Below, one piece after another: positions 1 through 9,800 of a stretch of 64,000 bases of DNA. This DNA comes from Polaribacter sp. NJDZ03. GTDB lineage: Bacteria; Bacteroidota; Bacteroidia; Flavobacteriales; Flavobacteriaceae. The translations under genes were made by a program, and so were the position numbers. Location: positions 499,501 through 563,500 of the forward strand of contig NZ_CP079195.1 of assembly GCF_019263805.1 (NCBI RefSeq). The letters are read 5' to 3'. How positions within the stretch are numbered: position 1 is the stretch's first letter; each line of letters starts with the position of its first letter. Below the pieces are notes generated by a model. It made no database searches, was not told where the DNA came from, and saw nothing but the letters and a program-made list of their open reading frames with translations.

Positions 1-2
1 TG

Positions 3-2177
3 TCTACTAAAATATTACCACATAACTTTATTGAATTAATAGACGCTTCTATAAAGTACTTAAAAGGGAGAAGTTTTAAGATTGTTCCTGATTTTTTAAC
101 AGGAGGAATTGCAGATTTCACCCATTATAATGATGGTAAACGTGGAGGGAAGGTAAGAGTTCGTGCTAAAATTCATCAGCTTGATAAAAAGACGTTGGTG
201 ATTAATGAAATTCCGTTTTCTACGACCACCACCACTTTAATTGATAGTATTTTAAAAGCCAACGATAAAGGGAAAATTAAAATAAAAAAGATTGAAGATA
301 ATACAGCAGCAGAAGTAGAAATTTTGGTGCATTTACCACCAAATGTATCGCCAGATAAATCGATTGATGCGTTGTATGCTTTTACAAGTTGCGAAACATC
401 AATATCGCCTTTAGCATGTACTATAGAAAATAATACACCTGTTTTTGTAGGTGTATCAGAAATGTTAAAGCATTCTACAGATTTAACGGTTGATTTGCTT
501 AAAAAAGAATTAGAAATTCAGTTAAACGAACTGGAAGAGCAATGGCATTTTTCTTCTTTAGAACGTATTTTTATTGAGAACAGAATTTACCGAGATATAG
601 AGGAAGAAGAAACTTGGGATGGCGTAATTGAGGCGATAGACAAAGGTTTACAACCACATATTAAACATTTAAAACGTGCGATTACTGTAGACGATATTAC
701 ACGTTTAACAGAAATTAGAATTAAGAAAATATCTAAGTTTGATATTGACAAAGCAAGACAATTTATAGAAGGTTTAGAAGAGAAAATTGCTGTAGTAAAA
801 GATCATTTAGCAAATTTAATTGAGTTTGCAATAAATTATTTTAAACGTCTAAAAGAGACGTACGGAAAAGACAAAGAACGTAAAACAGAAATTAGAATTT
901 TTGATGATATTGTGGCTTCTAAAGTGGCAATGAATAATGCAAAACTCTATGTAAATAGAGAAGAAGGGTTTATAGGAACTTCTCTAAAAAGAGATGAGTT
1001 TATAACTGATTGTTCTGATATTGATGATGTTATTATCTTTAGAAAAGATGGAGGGATGATGGTGTCTAAAGTAGATACTAAGACCTTTGTAGGTAAAGAT
1101 ATTATTTATGTTGCTATCTTTAAAAAGAAAGACAGAAGAACCGTTTATAATTTTATGTACAGAGACGGTGCTAGAGGTGCGTCTTACATGAAGCGTTTTA
1201 ATGTTACGTCTGTTACTAGAGATAAAGAGTACGATTTAACAAACGGAAATAAAGGATCTATTGTGCATTATTTTACTGCAAACTTAAATGGAGAAGCAGA
1301 AGTTGTAACGGTTAATTTACGTGCAGCTGGTAGTGTTAAAAAGTTAAAATGGGATATAGATTTTGCAGATTTAACGGTAAAAGGTAGAGCTGTAAGAGGA
1401 AATAGAATAACAAAATACGCCATTAAATCTGTAGATTTTAAATCTGAAGGTGTTTCTACATTAAAACCTCGTAAAATTTGGTTTGATGATACTGTGCAGC
1501 GTTTAAATGTTGATGAAAGAGGAGAGTTGTTGGGAGAATTTAGAGCAGAGGATAAGTTATTAATTATTACACAAAGTGGAAAAGCAAAAGCGGTAAAACC
1601 AAATTTAGCGATGCATTTTGAAGATGATATGATTGTCTTAGAAAAATGGAAGCCTAACAAGCCAATTTCTGCTATTTATTTTGATGGTGAAAAAGAGCGT
1701 TATTACGTAAAACGTTTCTTAATTGAAACAACTGAAAAAGAAGAAGAATTTATTTCTGATCATGTAAAAAGTCAATTAGAAATTGTTGCAACTGATTATA
1801 GACCAATTGCTGAAGTTCAATTTTCTAAAAGAAGTTTAGAAAATGAAGAAGTCAATTTTGAAGAATTTATTTCTGTTAAAGGAATTAAAGCACAAGGAAA
1901 CCAGTTAACAACCGAAAAAATAAAACAAGTTAGGTTATTAGAACCCTTACCTTTTAATGAACCAGAAGAAGAAGTATCTGAAGATATAGATGATGCTGAA
2001 GAAGAAGTTATTGAAGATGAATTGCCTATTGATATTCCGATACCGGAAACTAAAAAACCTATTTTAGAAGAACTTTCTGCAGAAGAAAAAGCAAAAATTG
2101 CATTGCAAAAATCGATAGCAAGAAAAAAAGCAGAGCAGAAAAAAATAGATGATGAAAATCAGACAAAGTTGTTTTAA
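3..2177 (+). CDS. parC: DNA topoisomerase IV subunit A, 5'-truncated by the window edge
   Basis: The frame is open from base 3 with no start, so the gene begins outside the window; about 724 residues are visible. They cover the end of the breakage-reunion domain (IKYLKGRSFKIVPDFLTGG region), a long coiled-coil tower section, and a C-terminal DNA-binding propeller with repeats such as DGGMMVSKV and QSGKAKAVKP. The C-terminus is an acidic, Lys/Glu-rich tail, which the Bacteroidota topoisomerase IV A subunit typically has. With ParE it would decatenate daughter chromosomes. GyrA is the alternative, but the divergent C-terminal blades favour ParC. Twelve bases separate its stop from a tiny downstream frame. 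Confidence 0.88.
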   Translation, partial: STKILPHNFIELIDASIKYLKGRSFKIVPDFLTGGIADFTHYNDGKRGGKVRVRAKIHQLDKKTLVINEIPFSTTTTTLIDSILKANDKGKIKIKKIEDNTAAEVEILVHLPPNVSPDKSIDALYAFTSCETSISPLACTIENNTPVFVGVSEMLKHSTDLTVDLLKKELEIQLNELEEQWHFSSLERIFIENRIYRDIEEEETWDGVIEAIDKGLQPHIKHLKRAITVDDITRLTEIRIKKISKFDIDKARQFIEGLEEKIAVVKDHLANLIEFAINYFKRLKETYGKDKERKTEIRIFDDIVASKVAMNNAKLYVNREEGFIGTSLKRDEFITDCSDIDDVIIFRKDGGMMVSKVDTKTFVGKDIIYVAIFKKKDRRTVYNFMYRDGARGASYMKRFNVTSVTRDKEYDLTNGNKGSIVHYFTANLNGEAEVVTVNLRAAGSVKKLKWDIDFADLTVKGRAVRGNRITKYAIKSVDFKSEGVSTLKPRKIWFDDTVQRLNVDERGELLGEFRAEDKLLIITQSGKAKAVKPNLAMHFEDDMIVLEKWKPNKPISAIYFDGEKERYYVKRFLIETTEKEEEFISDHVKSQLEIVATDYRPIAEVQFSKRSLENEEVNFEEFISVKGIKAQGNQLTTEKIKQVRLLEPLPFNEPEEEVSEDIDDAEEEVIEDELPIDIPIPETKKPILEELSAEEKAKIALQKSIARKKAEQKKIDDENQTKLF

Positions 2178-2189
2178 TTTTAATATTTT

Positions 2190-2332
<143 letters not shown>

Positions 2333-2343
2333 GGAAAGTATAT

Positions 2344-3645
2344 ATGAAATTTAAGGTACTACTAATATTTCTTTTTTTTGTAGTATCTACTTTTTCTCAA
2401 TCTGACGTTTATTATTTTAAAGATGCTAGTAGTAGTTTTAGTTATAAAGATATTGACAAAGTAGAATTTAAACCTTTAGAAAAGGATATTTTAGAAGAAA
2501 AATCTGGAGCTACTTTTTGGTTTAAGATACCAGCTAATAAAACATATTTAAGTTATATTTTTAGAATTATAAGTATAAGAGCTACGAATGCAAAGGCGTA
2601 TCAAAATTTAAGAGAAATTAAAAAATTAAAGAATCAAAGGTATTCCTCTTTTAAATTTTCTAGAGAAGCGCCAATATATATAAAAGTAAGTTCTAATTTT
2701 AGTGCCTATTTTCCTGTTGAATTAAATACAGAAGAAGACGCTGCTTTTAAAGAAAAAGTACAATTACTTATTGATGGTTTTTATTATGGAGTTGCTTTTT
2801 TAGTAATTCTGTTTAGTCTTAATTATTTCTATTTTTTTAGAGACAATTCATTTTTATACCATGCTATTTTATTAGCCAGTCTAACTTTTAGTTTTATATT
2901 ATCTGATGGTATTTTGCATTTATTTAATGTTGATGAAAAATATATTCAGTTTTTAATTTTATTAAATTTCACTGTTCTAGCTTACTTTGCATCAAAGTTT
3001 GCAAATAGTTTTCTGTTATTAGATATCTATTATCCTAAAGTAAAAAATTATACTTATACAATAGGAGTAGGTATTATTTTATTTGTAATATTATTTTTAA
3101 TTTTTAAAAAAAACGAATTATATATAACCTTAGGTGTTTTAACAGCTATACTTTTATTTATCTATTGGTTTTTAGGTGTGTTACTTTTTAAGGAAAATAC
3201 ACATACTAAATTATTTACATTTTCTTATGTAATTATATTGTTTAGCGGAATTGATTTTTTTATTTTAAAAAATTTCGGAATTTCTTTATTTGAAACCAAT
3301 GCTACTAATTTAAAAATTGGTGGTTTTATACAAATTATAATCCTCTCTTTTGCTGTGTTATATAGGGAAAAGGATTTAAGGAAATATAATTCTTTAATGA
3401 AAAAAGATATTATAAAGTTTTCTAAAGAAATAGAACAACTTACAGTACAAGAAGAATCTATAAAGATAAATTTAGATGTTTTAAGTTTTAGAGAAAGAGA
3501 AATTTTTAATTTAATTGTATCTAGTAAGTCTAATAAAGAAATAGCAGCTGAAGTAAATATCTCAGTGAATACCGTTAAGTTTCATGTCAAAAACATTTAT
3601 GGAAAATTAAATATTAAAAGTAGAAAAGAAGTTTTAAAAATTTAA
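2344..3645 (+). CDS. 7TM-DISM membrane sensor with C-terminal LuxR-type HTH (copy 1)
   Basis: 433 residues. A signal peptide (1-18) precedes a periplasmic beta-rich 7TMR-DISM-type domain (about 20-135). Seven hydrophobic segments follow at about 140-345, then a short coiled coil, and a LuxR/GerE helix-turn-helix at 378-433 (LSFREREIFNLIV, SNKEIA, VNTVKFHVKNIY). The protein would bind a periplasmic ligand and regulate transcription directly from the membrane. It has no kinase or receiver domain, so it is a one-component sensor. The neighbouring downstream gene is a close paralogue (same length, most motifs shared), a tandem duplication. The ligand and targets cannot be read from sequence. Confidence 0.8.
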   Translation: MKFKVLLIFLFFVVSTFSQSDVYYFKDASSSFSYKDIDKVEFKPLEKDILEEKSGATFWFKIPANKTYLSYIFRIISIRATNAKAYQNLREIKKLKNQRYSSFKFSREAPIYIKVSSNFSAYFPVELNTEEDAAFKEKVQLLIDGFYYGVAFLVILFSLNYFYFFRDNSFLYHAILLASLTFSFILSDGILHLFNVDEKYIQFLILLNFTVLAYFASKFANSFLLLDIYYPKVKNYTYTIGVGIILFVILFLIFKKNELYITLGVLTAILLFIYWFLGVLLFKENTHTKLFTFSYVIILFSGIDFFILKNFGISLFETNATNLKIGGFIQIIILSFAVLYREKDLRKYNSLMKKDIIKFSKEIEQLTVQEESIKINLDVLSFREREIFNLIVSSKSNKEIAAEVNISVNTVKFHVKNIYGKLNIKSRKEVLKI

Positions 3646-3735
3646 GCTATTTTTAAGAGCTAATTAGAAAAAGAAAATTTACATTAATTTGAAAAAAAAT
3701 AATATTTATTTAAAATGTAGTCGTAGTTTTTCTTC

Positions 3736-3743
3736 TATTTTTG
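3736..3743 (+). promoter_or_regulatory. -7 box TATTTTTG for the second 7TM-LuxR gene
   Basis: A perfect match to the Bacteroidota TAnnTTTG consensus, 60 bases before the ATG. No clear -33 TTG is seen. The second paralogue therefore probably has its own promoter. Confidence 0.5.
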
Positions 3744-3803
3744 TTTTTTAATTTCTTATATATCTATTTATATAAGACATTCTATTTTTAAAAAAAACCA
3801 TTA

Positions 3804-5126
3804 ATGAAAATTAAACTACTCTTAATCTTTCTTTTTATAGTTGGGTTTAATACTTTTTCTCAATCTGATGTTTATTATTTTAAAGATACTAATAGTAGTT
3901 TTAGTTATAAAGATATTGACACAGTAGATTTTAAACCTTTACATAAACAAGTTTTAGAAAGACATTCTAAAGCTACTTTTTGGTTTAAGGTACTTGAAAA
4001 TGAAACGGATATAGACTATATCTTTAGAATAAATAATATAAGAGCAATAAATGTACATGCATACCAAAAGAATAAAGAGATTTCTAAATTAAGTAATCAA
4101 AGATATATTTCTTTTAAATTCTCTAGAAAAGATCCGGTATACATAAAAGCGAGTTCTAATTTTAGTTCTTATTTCCCTGTAGAATTGAGTACAATTGAGG
4201 AGGCTACTTTTACAGAAAAAGTGCAACTTAGTATTAATGGGTTTTACTATGGAGTAACTTTTTTGGTAATTATTTTTAGTATTAATTACTACTGTTTTTT
4301 TAAAAATGTTGCATTTTTATATCATGCTTTTTTGCTAATTAGTATTTCTTTTAGTTTTGTAATTTTTGATGGTTTATTAAATGTTTTTAATGTTGACCAA
4401 AAAATAATAGAATTCTTAATTTTACTAGATTATATTTTATTAAGCTATACATCATTAAAATTTGGAAATAGTTTTGTTTTGTTAGATAAGTATTTTCAAG
4501 GGGCTAAGAAGTATACTTTTGGTTTGTTTCTAATCATTGTTTTATTTGTTATCTTATTTATTATTTTTAGAATAAATGAATTCTATATAATTCTAAGCGT
4601 TTTAACATTGCTACTTTTATTTATCTATTGGTTTTTAGGTATTTTACTTTTTAATAAAAACAACTATACGAAGCTCTTTGTTTTTTCTTTTGCAATTTCA
4701 TTATTTAGCGGATTAGACTTTTTTGTTTTAAAGAATTTTGGTGTTTCGTTATTTGAAACAAATGCAACCAATTTAAAAATGGGGGGCTTTTTACAAATTT
4801 TAGTTTTATCATTTGCTGTTTTGTTTAGAGAAAAAGATTTAAGAAGATATAATTTCTTTATGAAAAATGAAATTATAAAGTTCTCTAAAGAAATAAAACA
4901 TCTTACAACTCAAGAAGAACTTTTAAAAGTAGATTTAGACAACTTGAGTTTAAGGGAAAGAGAAATTTTTAACTTAATAGTATCTAGTAAGTCCAATAAA
5001 GAAATAGCAAGCGAAGTAAATATCTCTGTAAATACCGTTAAATTTCATGTAAAAAATATTTACTTAAAATTAGATATCAAAAATAGAAAAGAAGCATTAA
5101 CCATTAAAAAAGTCATAAAACACTAG
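3804..5126 (+). CDS. 7TM-DISM membrane sensor with C-terminal LuxR-type HTH (copy 2)
   Basis: 440 residues with the same layout as the upstream copy: signal peptide, periplasmic DISM-like domain starting SDVYYFKD, seven membrane segments, then coiled coil and LuxR HTH (LSLREREIFNLIVSSKSNKE). The HTH is almost identical between copies, while the periplasmic and membrane parts have diverged more. The two may therefore share DNA targets but sense different signals (inference). The 158-base gap holds its own -7 box, and a strong terminator follows at 5258. Confidence 0.8.
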   Translation: MKIKLLLIFLFIVGFNTFSQSDVYYFKDTNSSFSYKDIDTVDFKPLHKQVLERHSKATFWFKVLENETDIDYIFRINNIRAINVHAYQKNKEISKLSNQRYISFKFSRKDPVYIKASSNFSSYFPVELSTIEEATFTEKVQLSINGFYYGVTFLVIIFSINYYCFFKNVAFLYHAFLLISISFSFVIFDGLLNVFNVDQKIIEFLILLDYILLSYTSLKFGNSFVLLDKYFQGAKKYTFGLFLIIVLFVILFIIFRINEFYIILSVLTLLLLFIYWFLGILLFNKNNYTKLFVFSFAISLFSGLDFFVLKNFGVSLFETNATNLKMGGFLQILVLSFAVLFREKDLRRYNFFMKNEIIKFSKEIKHLTTQEELLKVDLDNLSLREREIFNLIVSSKSNKEIASEVNISVNTVKFHVKNIYLKLDIKNRKEALTIKKVIKH

Positions 5127-5257
5127 GGTTTTTAGAAGAACCACCTAAAGACTACCTTAATACTACCCCAATACTACCCGTAAAATAACAAGAATAACTT
5201 ACTATTTATAGTATTTTTGAAGTAGAAATTTCCCCCAAAATTTTTCAATAACAAAAG

Positions 5258-5290
5258 GCCTTCAGTATCTTACTGAAGGCTTTTTTTTTT
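5258..5290 (+). terminator. rho-independent terminator after the 7TM-LuxR pair
   Basis: Perfect 10-bp stem (GCCTTCAGTA/TACTGAAGGC) with a 3-base loop followed by ten T. It lies between convergent genes and may also act weakly on the minus strand, for the btuF-like gene. Confidence 0.85.
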
Positions 5291-6419
5291 ATTTCATTTT
5301 TTCAAAAAATGTCATTTTATAATTTGGTAACAAATCTGGATTTGTAATTTTTATAAAATCTTTCAAAACTAAATCTGGTCTTGTAGGTGCTAATTCAAAA
5401 TAAATGATACCACCAGTCTTACCTTTCTTAATTGTTGAAGTGTAAATTTTATCATTTTTAAAAGCATCAAATTCTGCATAAATTTTATTGCTTTGTAATA
5501 ATTGTTCTTTGGTAGAAAAATATCCAGGAGAAATCCAATAATCAGCATTTTGGCCTTTATCAAAAATACTTTCAAAACTTAGAGACAAGCTTCCTTTTCC
5601 TTTTGTGTCTTGCCACAAGTAATTTAGGTTTGCATCCTTTATAAATTGTGCAACAAAACTTTCTCCTGCAGGTAAATTCCAAATATCTTTACTCATGATT
5701 GCTCCAGACAAAATGGTGGGCTTGTTGGTTGATTTTAAAGCTATTTTTTTAGCCTCTAAATAATTACTTTCAATTACTTTAAAAATACTATCAGCTTGTT
5801 TTTCTTTATTAAAAAGAACACCAAAGAATTTAATCCATTCTGCTCTTCCTAACGGAGTTTCTTCTAACCAATCTCCATTGTAAATTACATTTATACCAGC
5901 TCTTTTAACGGTTGTCAAACTTTTATCTGCAGAAGAAACACTATAGCCAACAACTAACTTGGGTTGCAGGTCCAATAATATTTCTGTATTTAAAGAGGTT
6001 TCTTTTCCTATTTCTTTTATTTTTCCGTCATCTATTAATTTTCTAGTTTTTTCTGATGAAACATATTTAGTATAAGGAAAACCAATAATGGAAGTTTCTT
6101 CATTTAATAACTCAACCATGGGAATATGAGTTGTAGATGTAACTACAATCTTTTGAATAGGAGTATAGATGGTGTTTTCTATAGAGGAGCTATTTTCTAA
6201 TTTGTTTATAATAATATATTCAGAAACTTCTTTAGATTTTTGATAAGCAGATTTTATAATTAACTTTTTAATACCTTGATCATCAATAATATCAAACCCT
6301 TTAGCATATTTAATACTACTTTCGGATTGTGAGTTTTTATTAACGTTAACGATTTCTTTTTTACAAGAAATCGTTAACGTTAATAAGAATAAAACAAGAA
6401 TAAAATTTAAATTTTTCAT
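5289..6419 (-). CDS. BtuF-like ABC substrate-binding lipoprotein (copy 1)
   Basis: 376 residues with a lipoprotein signal (lipobox ending at Cys19) and a periplasmic-binding-protein fold of the BtuF/FepB class. Typical segments are IVVTSTTHIPMVELL, GFPYTKYVSSEK, PKLVVGYS and NADYWISPG. It would deliver cobalamin, or less likely a siderophore or haem, to an inner-membrane BtuCD-type transporter; no permease or ATPase is in the window. Its ATG overlaps the guaC stop (TAATG), indicating translational coupling. It is a clear paralogue of the gene at 8159. B12 specificity is inferred from the cob/btuB surroundings. Confidence 0.8.
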   Translation of the reverse strand: MKNLNFILVLFLLTLTISCKKEIVNVNKNSQSESSIKYAKGFDIIDDQGIKKLIIKSAYQKSKEVSEYIIINKLENSSSIENTIYTPIQKIVVTSTTHIPMVELLNEETSIIGFPYTKYVSSEKTRKLIDDGKIKEIGKETSLNTEILLDLQPKLVVGYSVSSADKSLTTVKRAGINVIYNGDWLEETPLGRAEWIKFFGVLFNKEKQADSIFKVIESNYLEAKKIALKSTNKPTILSGAIMSKDIWNLPAGESFVAQFIKDANLNYLWQDTKGKGSLSLSFESIFDKGQNADYWISPGYFSTKEQLLQSNKIYAEFDAFKNDKIYTSTIKKGKTGGIIYFELAPTRPDLVLKDFIKITNPDLLPNYKMTFFEKMK

Positions 6420-7456
6420 TAAGAATATACTTGATTTTCCTGTTCTTGGACTCTAATAAAAGTAGTTCTTTTCGTCAATTCTTTTAATCTGCTTGCACCA
6501 ACATAGGTACATGTAGATCTAATTCCGCCTAAAATATCTATAATGGTATCTTCTACATTTCCTCTAAAAGGAACGTCAACCGTTTTGCCTTCAGAAGCTC
6601 TATAGTTTGCAACGCCACCAACATGTTTATTCATAGCAGTTGTAGAACTCATTCCGTAAAAAGCTTTGAATTTTTCTCCATTTTTTTCAATCAATTCACC
6701 ACCACTTTCTTCATGACCAGCAAGCATACCACCTAACATTACAAAATCTGCACTACCTCCAAAAGCTTTAGAAAGATCTCCAGGAATTTTACAACCTCCA
6801 TCAGAAATAATTTGACCGCCCATTCCGTGAGCAGCATCTGCACATTCTATGATAGCAGATAATTGTGGATAACCAACTCCGGTTTTTACACGCGTTGTAC
6901 AAACAGAACCAGGACCAATACCAACTTTAATTATATCAGCGCCAGCTAATAATAATTCTTCTACCATTTCACCTGTTACCACATTACCAGCAATGATTAC
7001 TTTATTTGGGTGATTTTTACGCATTTTTTGAACAAAATTTACAAAATGTTCAGAATAACCGTTGGCAACATCCACACAAATAAAGTTAATTTGAGGAAAT
7101 TCAGATAAAATTTGCTTCACTTTTTCCGAATCTTCTTTTCCAGTTCCTGTACTAACTGCAATATTATTTAATGTTTTTTTATCCGCTTTTGCGGCAAAAC
7201 TTCTCCAATCTTCAATAGAATAATGTTTATGTATTGCAGTAAATAGACCATGTTTTGCAAGTGATTTTGCCATTTCAAAAGTACCTACGGTATCCATATT
7301 TGCCGCCATAATTGGTATTCCTGTCCAAACAATATCACTATGTAAAAAAGTAAATGTTCTTTCTAAACTTACTTGCGAACGAGATTTTAGTGTAGATCTT
7401 TTAGGACGAATCATAACATCTTTAAAACCTAATTTTAATTCATTTTCTATTCTCAT
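6419..7456 (-). CDS. guaC: GMP reductase
   Basis: 345 residues from the ATG at 7456; a TTG three codons upstream is the alternative. It belongs to the IMPDH/GMPR TIM-barrel family. [13 protein letters not shown] opens the protein, [10 protein letters not shown] and the GPGSVCTTR loop with the catalytic Cys follow, then [12 protein letters not shown]. No CBS domains are present, which with the length argues for GMP reductase over IMP dehydrogenase. It converts GMP to IMP with NADPH. It sits inside a B12-salvage array, between the adenosyltransferase-like gene (gap about 110 bases, enough for its own promoter) and a btuF-like gene that overlaps its stop. Confidence 0.92.
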   Translation of the reverse strand: MRIENELKLGFKDVMIRPKRSTLKSRSQVSLERTFTFLHSDIVWTGIPIMAANMDTVGTFEMAKSLAKHGLFTAIHKHYSIEDWRSFAAKADKKTLNNIAVSTGTGKEDSEKVKQILSEFPQINFICVDVANGYSEHFVNFVQKMRKNHPNKVIIAGNVVTGEMVEELLLAGADIIKVGIGPGSVCTTRVKTGVGYPQLSAIIECADAAHGMGGQIISDGGCKIPGDLSKAFGGSADFVMLGGMLAGHEESGGELIEKNGEKFKAFYGMSSTTAMNKHVGGVANYRASEGKTVDVPFRGNVEDTIIDILGGIRSTCTYVGASRLKELTKRTTFIRVQEQENQVYS

Positions 7457-7568
7457 CTCTATCAAAATTGTTAAGTGATAAAGGTATTAAATTTGAAAAT
7501 GGTTTTATTAGATTATCGATGGAAATGAGTTTGATTCGAATAAAAATGAAATGTAATTTTACTATAAA

Positions 7569-8129
7569 TTAATAACTCTTACTAACAAAAGGAGTTTCTT
7601 TAAAACCAGTTACTTTATTGATTAGAATTGTGGCGGTAAAAAAATAGTTACAAAGTAAATTTGCGAATTTTGGTAAAATATCTGCAACTTCTTTGTTTTC
7701 ATTATTATGTATAATAACCATTAATCTAACGGCCTTCTTTGAAAGTGAAGAACACTGATTCAAAATACCTACAGGAGATTTTCCTCCAGGTAAAACAAAA
7801 CCAGAAATAGTATCTTCTACTATTAACTTCATCTTTCTATAATGATCTAATAATTGTTGATGATCATTTTCTGTAATAGCTAATTTCCCTCTTATCGAAC
7901 CATTAAGATGGTAGCAAAGAGGTACTAACCAGTTTAATTCTTTTTCTAGTTTTTTTAGTTCTTCGCTATTAGGGTAATTTAAGATTAAAACAGAGAGTTC
8001 GTTAATAGCCCAAGCTACTGAACGAGTTAGTTGATCTGTTTCTATTTCATAATCGCAAAGAGAAGAATCTTCATATATAAAAGGATAACAAAGCTCATCT
8101 ATGTTAGATTTTGGACGTAATTTTTTCAT
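7569..8129 (-). CDS. divergent PduO-type cobalamin adenosyltransferase-like protein
   Basis: 186 residues. The middle carries the PduO/MMAB hallmark FVLPGG (111-116), followed by helices laid out as in the ATP:cob(I)alamin adenosyltransferase core. The N-terminal ATP-binding TKTGDxGTT motif is missing (the protein begins MKKLRPKSNIDELCYPF), and the conserved RRAER helix reads SKKAVRL. It may therefore not be a normal catalyst; it could bind or chaperone cobalamin, or act in a complex with a canonical copy elsewhere. Family assignment is moderate and rests on FVLPGG, the helical pattern and the B12 neighbourhood. It lies 29 bases downstream of btuF-like copy 2. Confidence 0.6.
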   Translation of the reverse strand: MKKLRPKSNIDELCYPFIYEDSSLCDYEIETDQLTRSVAWAINELSVLILNYPNSEELKKLEKELNWLVPLCYHLNGSIRGKLAITENDHQQLLDHYRKMKLIVEDTISGFVLPGGKSPVGILNQCSSLSKKAVRLMVIIHNNENKEVADILPKFANLLCNYFFTATILINKVTGFKETPFVSKSY

Positions 8130-8158
8130 TAAAATTATTATTTTTATAGAAACTTAAT

Positions 8159-9271
8159 TTAATTCATTTTTGCGAAGAAAGTTAAGCTATAATTTGGCAA
8201 CAAATTTGGGTGCGTAATTTTTATTATGTCTTTTAAAAGTAAATCTGGTCTTACAGGAGCTTTTTCAAAGTAAATAAGTCCGCCCGTTATTCCTTTATTA
8301 GTGGCATAGGTATATACGTTTTTATTCTTAAAAGTATTAAAAGAATTGTAAGATTGATTAGATCTTAACATTTCTTCTCTGCTTTCAAATAAACCACAAC
8401 CAATCCAAAAATCGGCATCTTTTCCCTTGTCTAAAACACTTTCTATACTTAAAGGTAAGCTACCATTTCCTTGTGTGTTTTTCCATATATAATTTGTGTT
8501 GGCATCTTTAAAATAAGTAGCAATAAAACTTTTACCAGCTGGCATATACCAGGTATCTTTAAATAAATTTCCAGAAATAATAGTGGGAATAGTTTTTGAT
8601 TTTAAAGCTATTTTTTTCACAGCTAAATAATTAGACTCAATAACGTTAAAAATACTGTCTGCTTCTTTTTCTTTGTTGAATAAAACACCAAAAAACTTAA
8701 TCCATTCTGCGCGACCTAAAGGAGTATCTTCTAACCAATCTCCATTATAAATAACAGGAATTCCGTTTCTCATAATCGTTTTATATGTTTTATTATTACC
8801 ATTTAAGCCAAAACCAATGACGAGATTTGGTGCTAATTCTAGTAGTTTTTCTGTGTTCATAGATCGTTCACTACCTAACTCAACAACCTTACCATCAGCA
8901 ATACGTTTTCTAGTTTTTTCTGATGAAATAAATTCTGTTTGTGGAAACCCTGTTAAATACTTTTCTGCACCAATTTGTTCTAACATTGATATATGGGTAG
9001 TACTTGTAACCACGATGTTTTTAATAGGGATTTTTAATTCATTTTTACTTAAATCCGTTTTATCGCCAAGTAGGTAGGTAAATTCTTCTTTAGAGTTTTG
9101 ATACGGTTTTTTTATTACCAATTTTTTCTGATTACCTATTGTAATTATGTCAAAACCTTTTGCATACTTTATGGTGCTTTTTAGCGTTGTTTTTACTGTT
9201 GCTTGATTTGCTTTTTTTTGACAAGAAAAGAAGAGACTACTTATAATTAAGAAAGCTAAAAGATGTTTCAT
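8159..9271 (-). CDS. BtuF-like ABC substrate-binding lipoprotein (copy 2)
   Basis: 370 residues, lipobox ending at Cys17, with the same periplasmic-binding fold as the gene at 5289. Long blocks are shared, such as GDWLEDTPLGRAEWIKFFGV near the domain hinge. It starts one base after the cobC stop, so it is part of the cobU-cobT-cobS-cobC transcript. That placement supports a cobinamide or cobalamin ligand. Two diverged copies in one locus suggest different corrinoid preferences (inference). No BtuC or BtuD gene is present. Confidence 0.82.
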   Translation of the reverse strand: MKHLLAFLIISSLFFSCQKKANQATVKTTLKSTIKYAKGFDIITIGNQKKLVIKKPYQNSKEEFTYLLGDKTDLSKNELKIPIKNIVVTSTTHISMLEQIGAEKYLTGFPQTEFISSEKTRKRIADGKVVELGSERSMNTEKLLELAPNLVIGFGLNGNNKTYKTIMRNGIPVIYNGDWLEDTPLGRAEWIKFFGVLFNKEKEADSIFNVIESNYLAVKKIALKSKTIPTIISGNLFKDTWYMPAGKSFIATYFKDANTNYIWKNTQGNGSLPLSIESVLDKGKDADFWIGCGLFESREEMLRSNQSYNSFNTFKNKNVYTYATNKGITGGLIYFEKAPVRPDLLLKDIIKITHPNLLPNYSLTFFAKMN

Positions 9272-9272
9272 T

Positions 9273-9800
9273 TTAATAATTTATTTCTAAAACTTGTGCG
9301 TATTGTAATTTTAAATCAAAAGATTTTTCTAAAGGGATTTTATTGATAAAAGAATGCAAACTTCTCATAACACCTGCATGTGTTATAATAACAACCTTTT
9401 TGTGTTTTTGCTTGCTTATTTCTAAAAGAAAATTTGTAGTTCTTGCATGTAAATCTAAATATGATTCGCCATTTGTTACAGCAACCTTTACAAAGTCATT
9501 CATCCAAATATCTAATTCAGTTTTATTGATATCGTTCCAGTTTTGTAGTTCCCAATCTCCAAAATTTAACTCTTTTAAACGATCATCAAAAAGAACTTTA
9601 TTTGAAAGTTTTTCGGCTAGCTTTTTACACCTTTTAAGTGGACTACTATAATAAACAGTTTCAGCATCATAAGTAGAAACTTTCTTTAAAATAGGTTTAA
9701 TTTCCTCTAAAAAAGTATCAGTAACATCAAGATCCGCTTGTCCGTAGCAAATTCCTTTTGCTATTTTGGGGGTTGTATGTCTAATTAATATAATCTCCAT
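9273..9800 (-). CDS. cobC: alpha-ribazole-5'-phosphate phosphatase, histidine phosphatase family
   Basis: 175 residues from the ATG at 9800. A longer in-frame reading would only cover the overlapping cobS end. The N-terminal phosphoglycerate-mutase-type RHT motif (IILIRHTTP), the GICYGQADLDV segment typical of CobC, and a second catalytic His in ITHAGVMR identify it. It removes the phosphate from alpha-ribazole phosphate (or adenosylcobalamin phosphate) in nucleotide-loop assembly. It overlaps the end of cobS by 16 bases, consistent with tight coupling. Confidence 0.88.
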   Translation of the reverse strand: MEIILIRHTTPKIAKGICYGQADLDVTDTFLEEIKPILKKVSTYDAETVYYSSPLKRCKKLAEKLSNKVLFDDRLKELNFGDWELQNWNDINKTELDIWMNDFVKVAVTNGESYLDLHARTTNFLLEISKQKHKKVVIITHAGVMRSLHSFINKIPLEKSFDLKLQYAQVLEINY

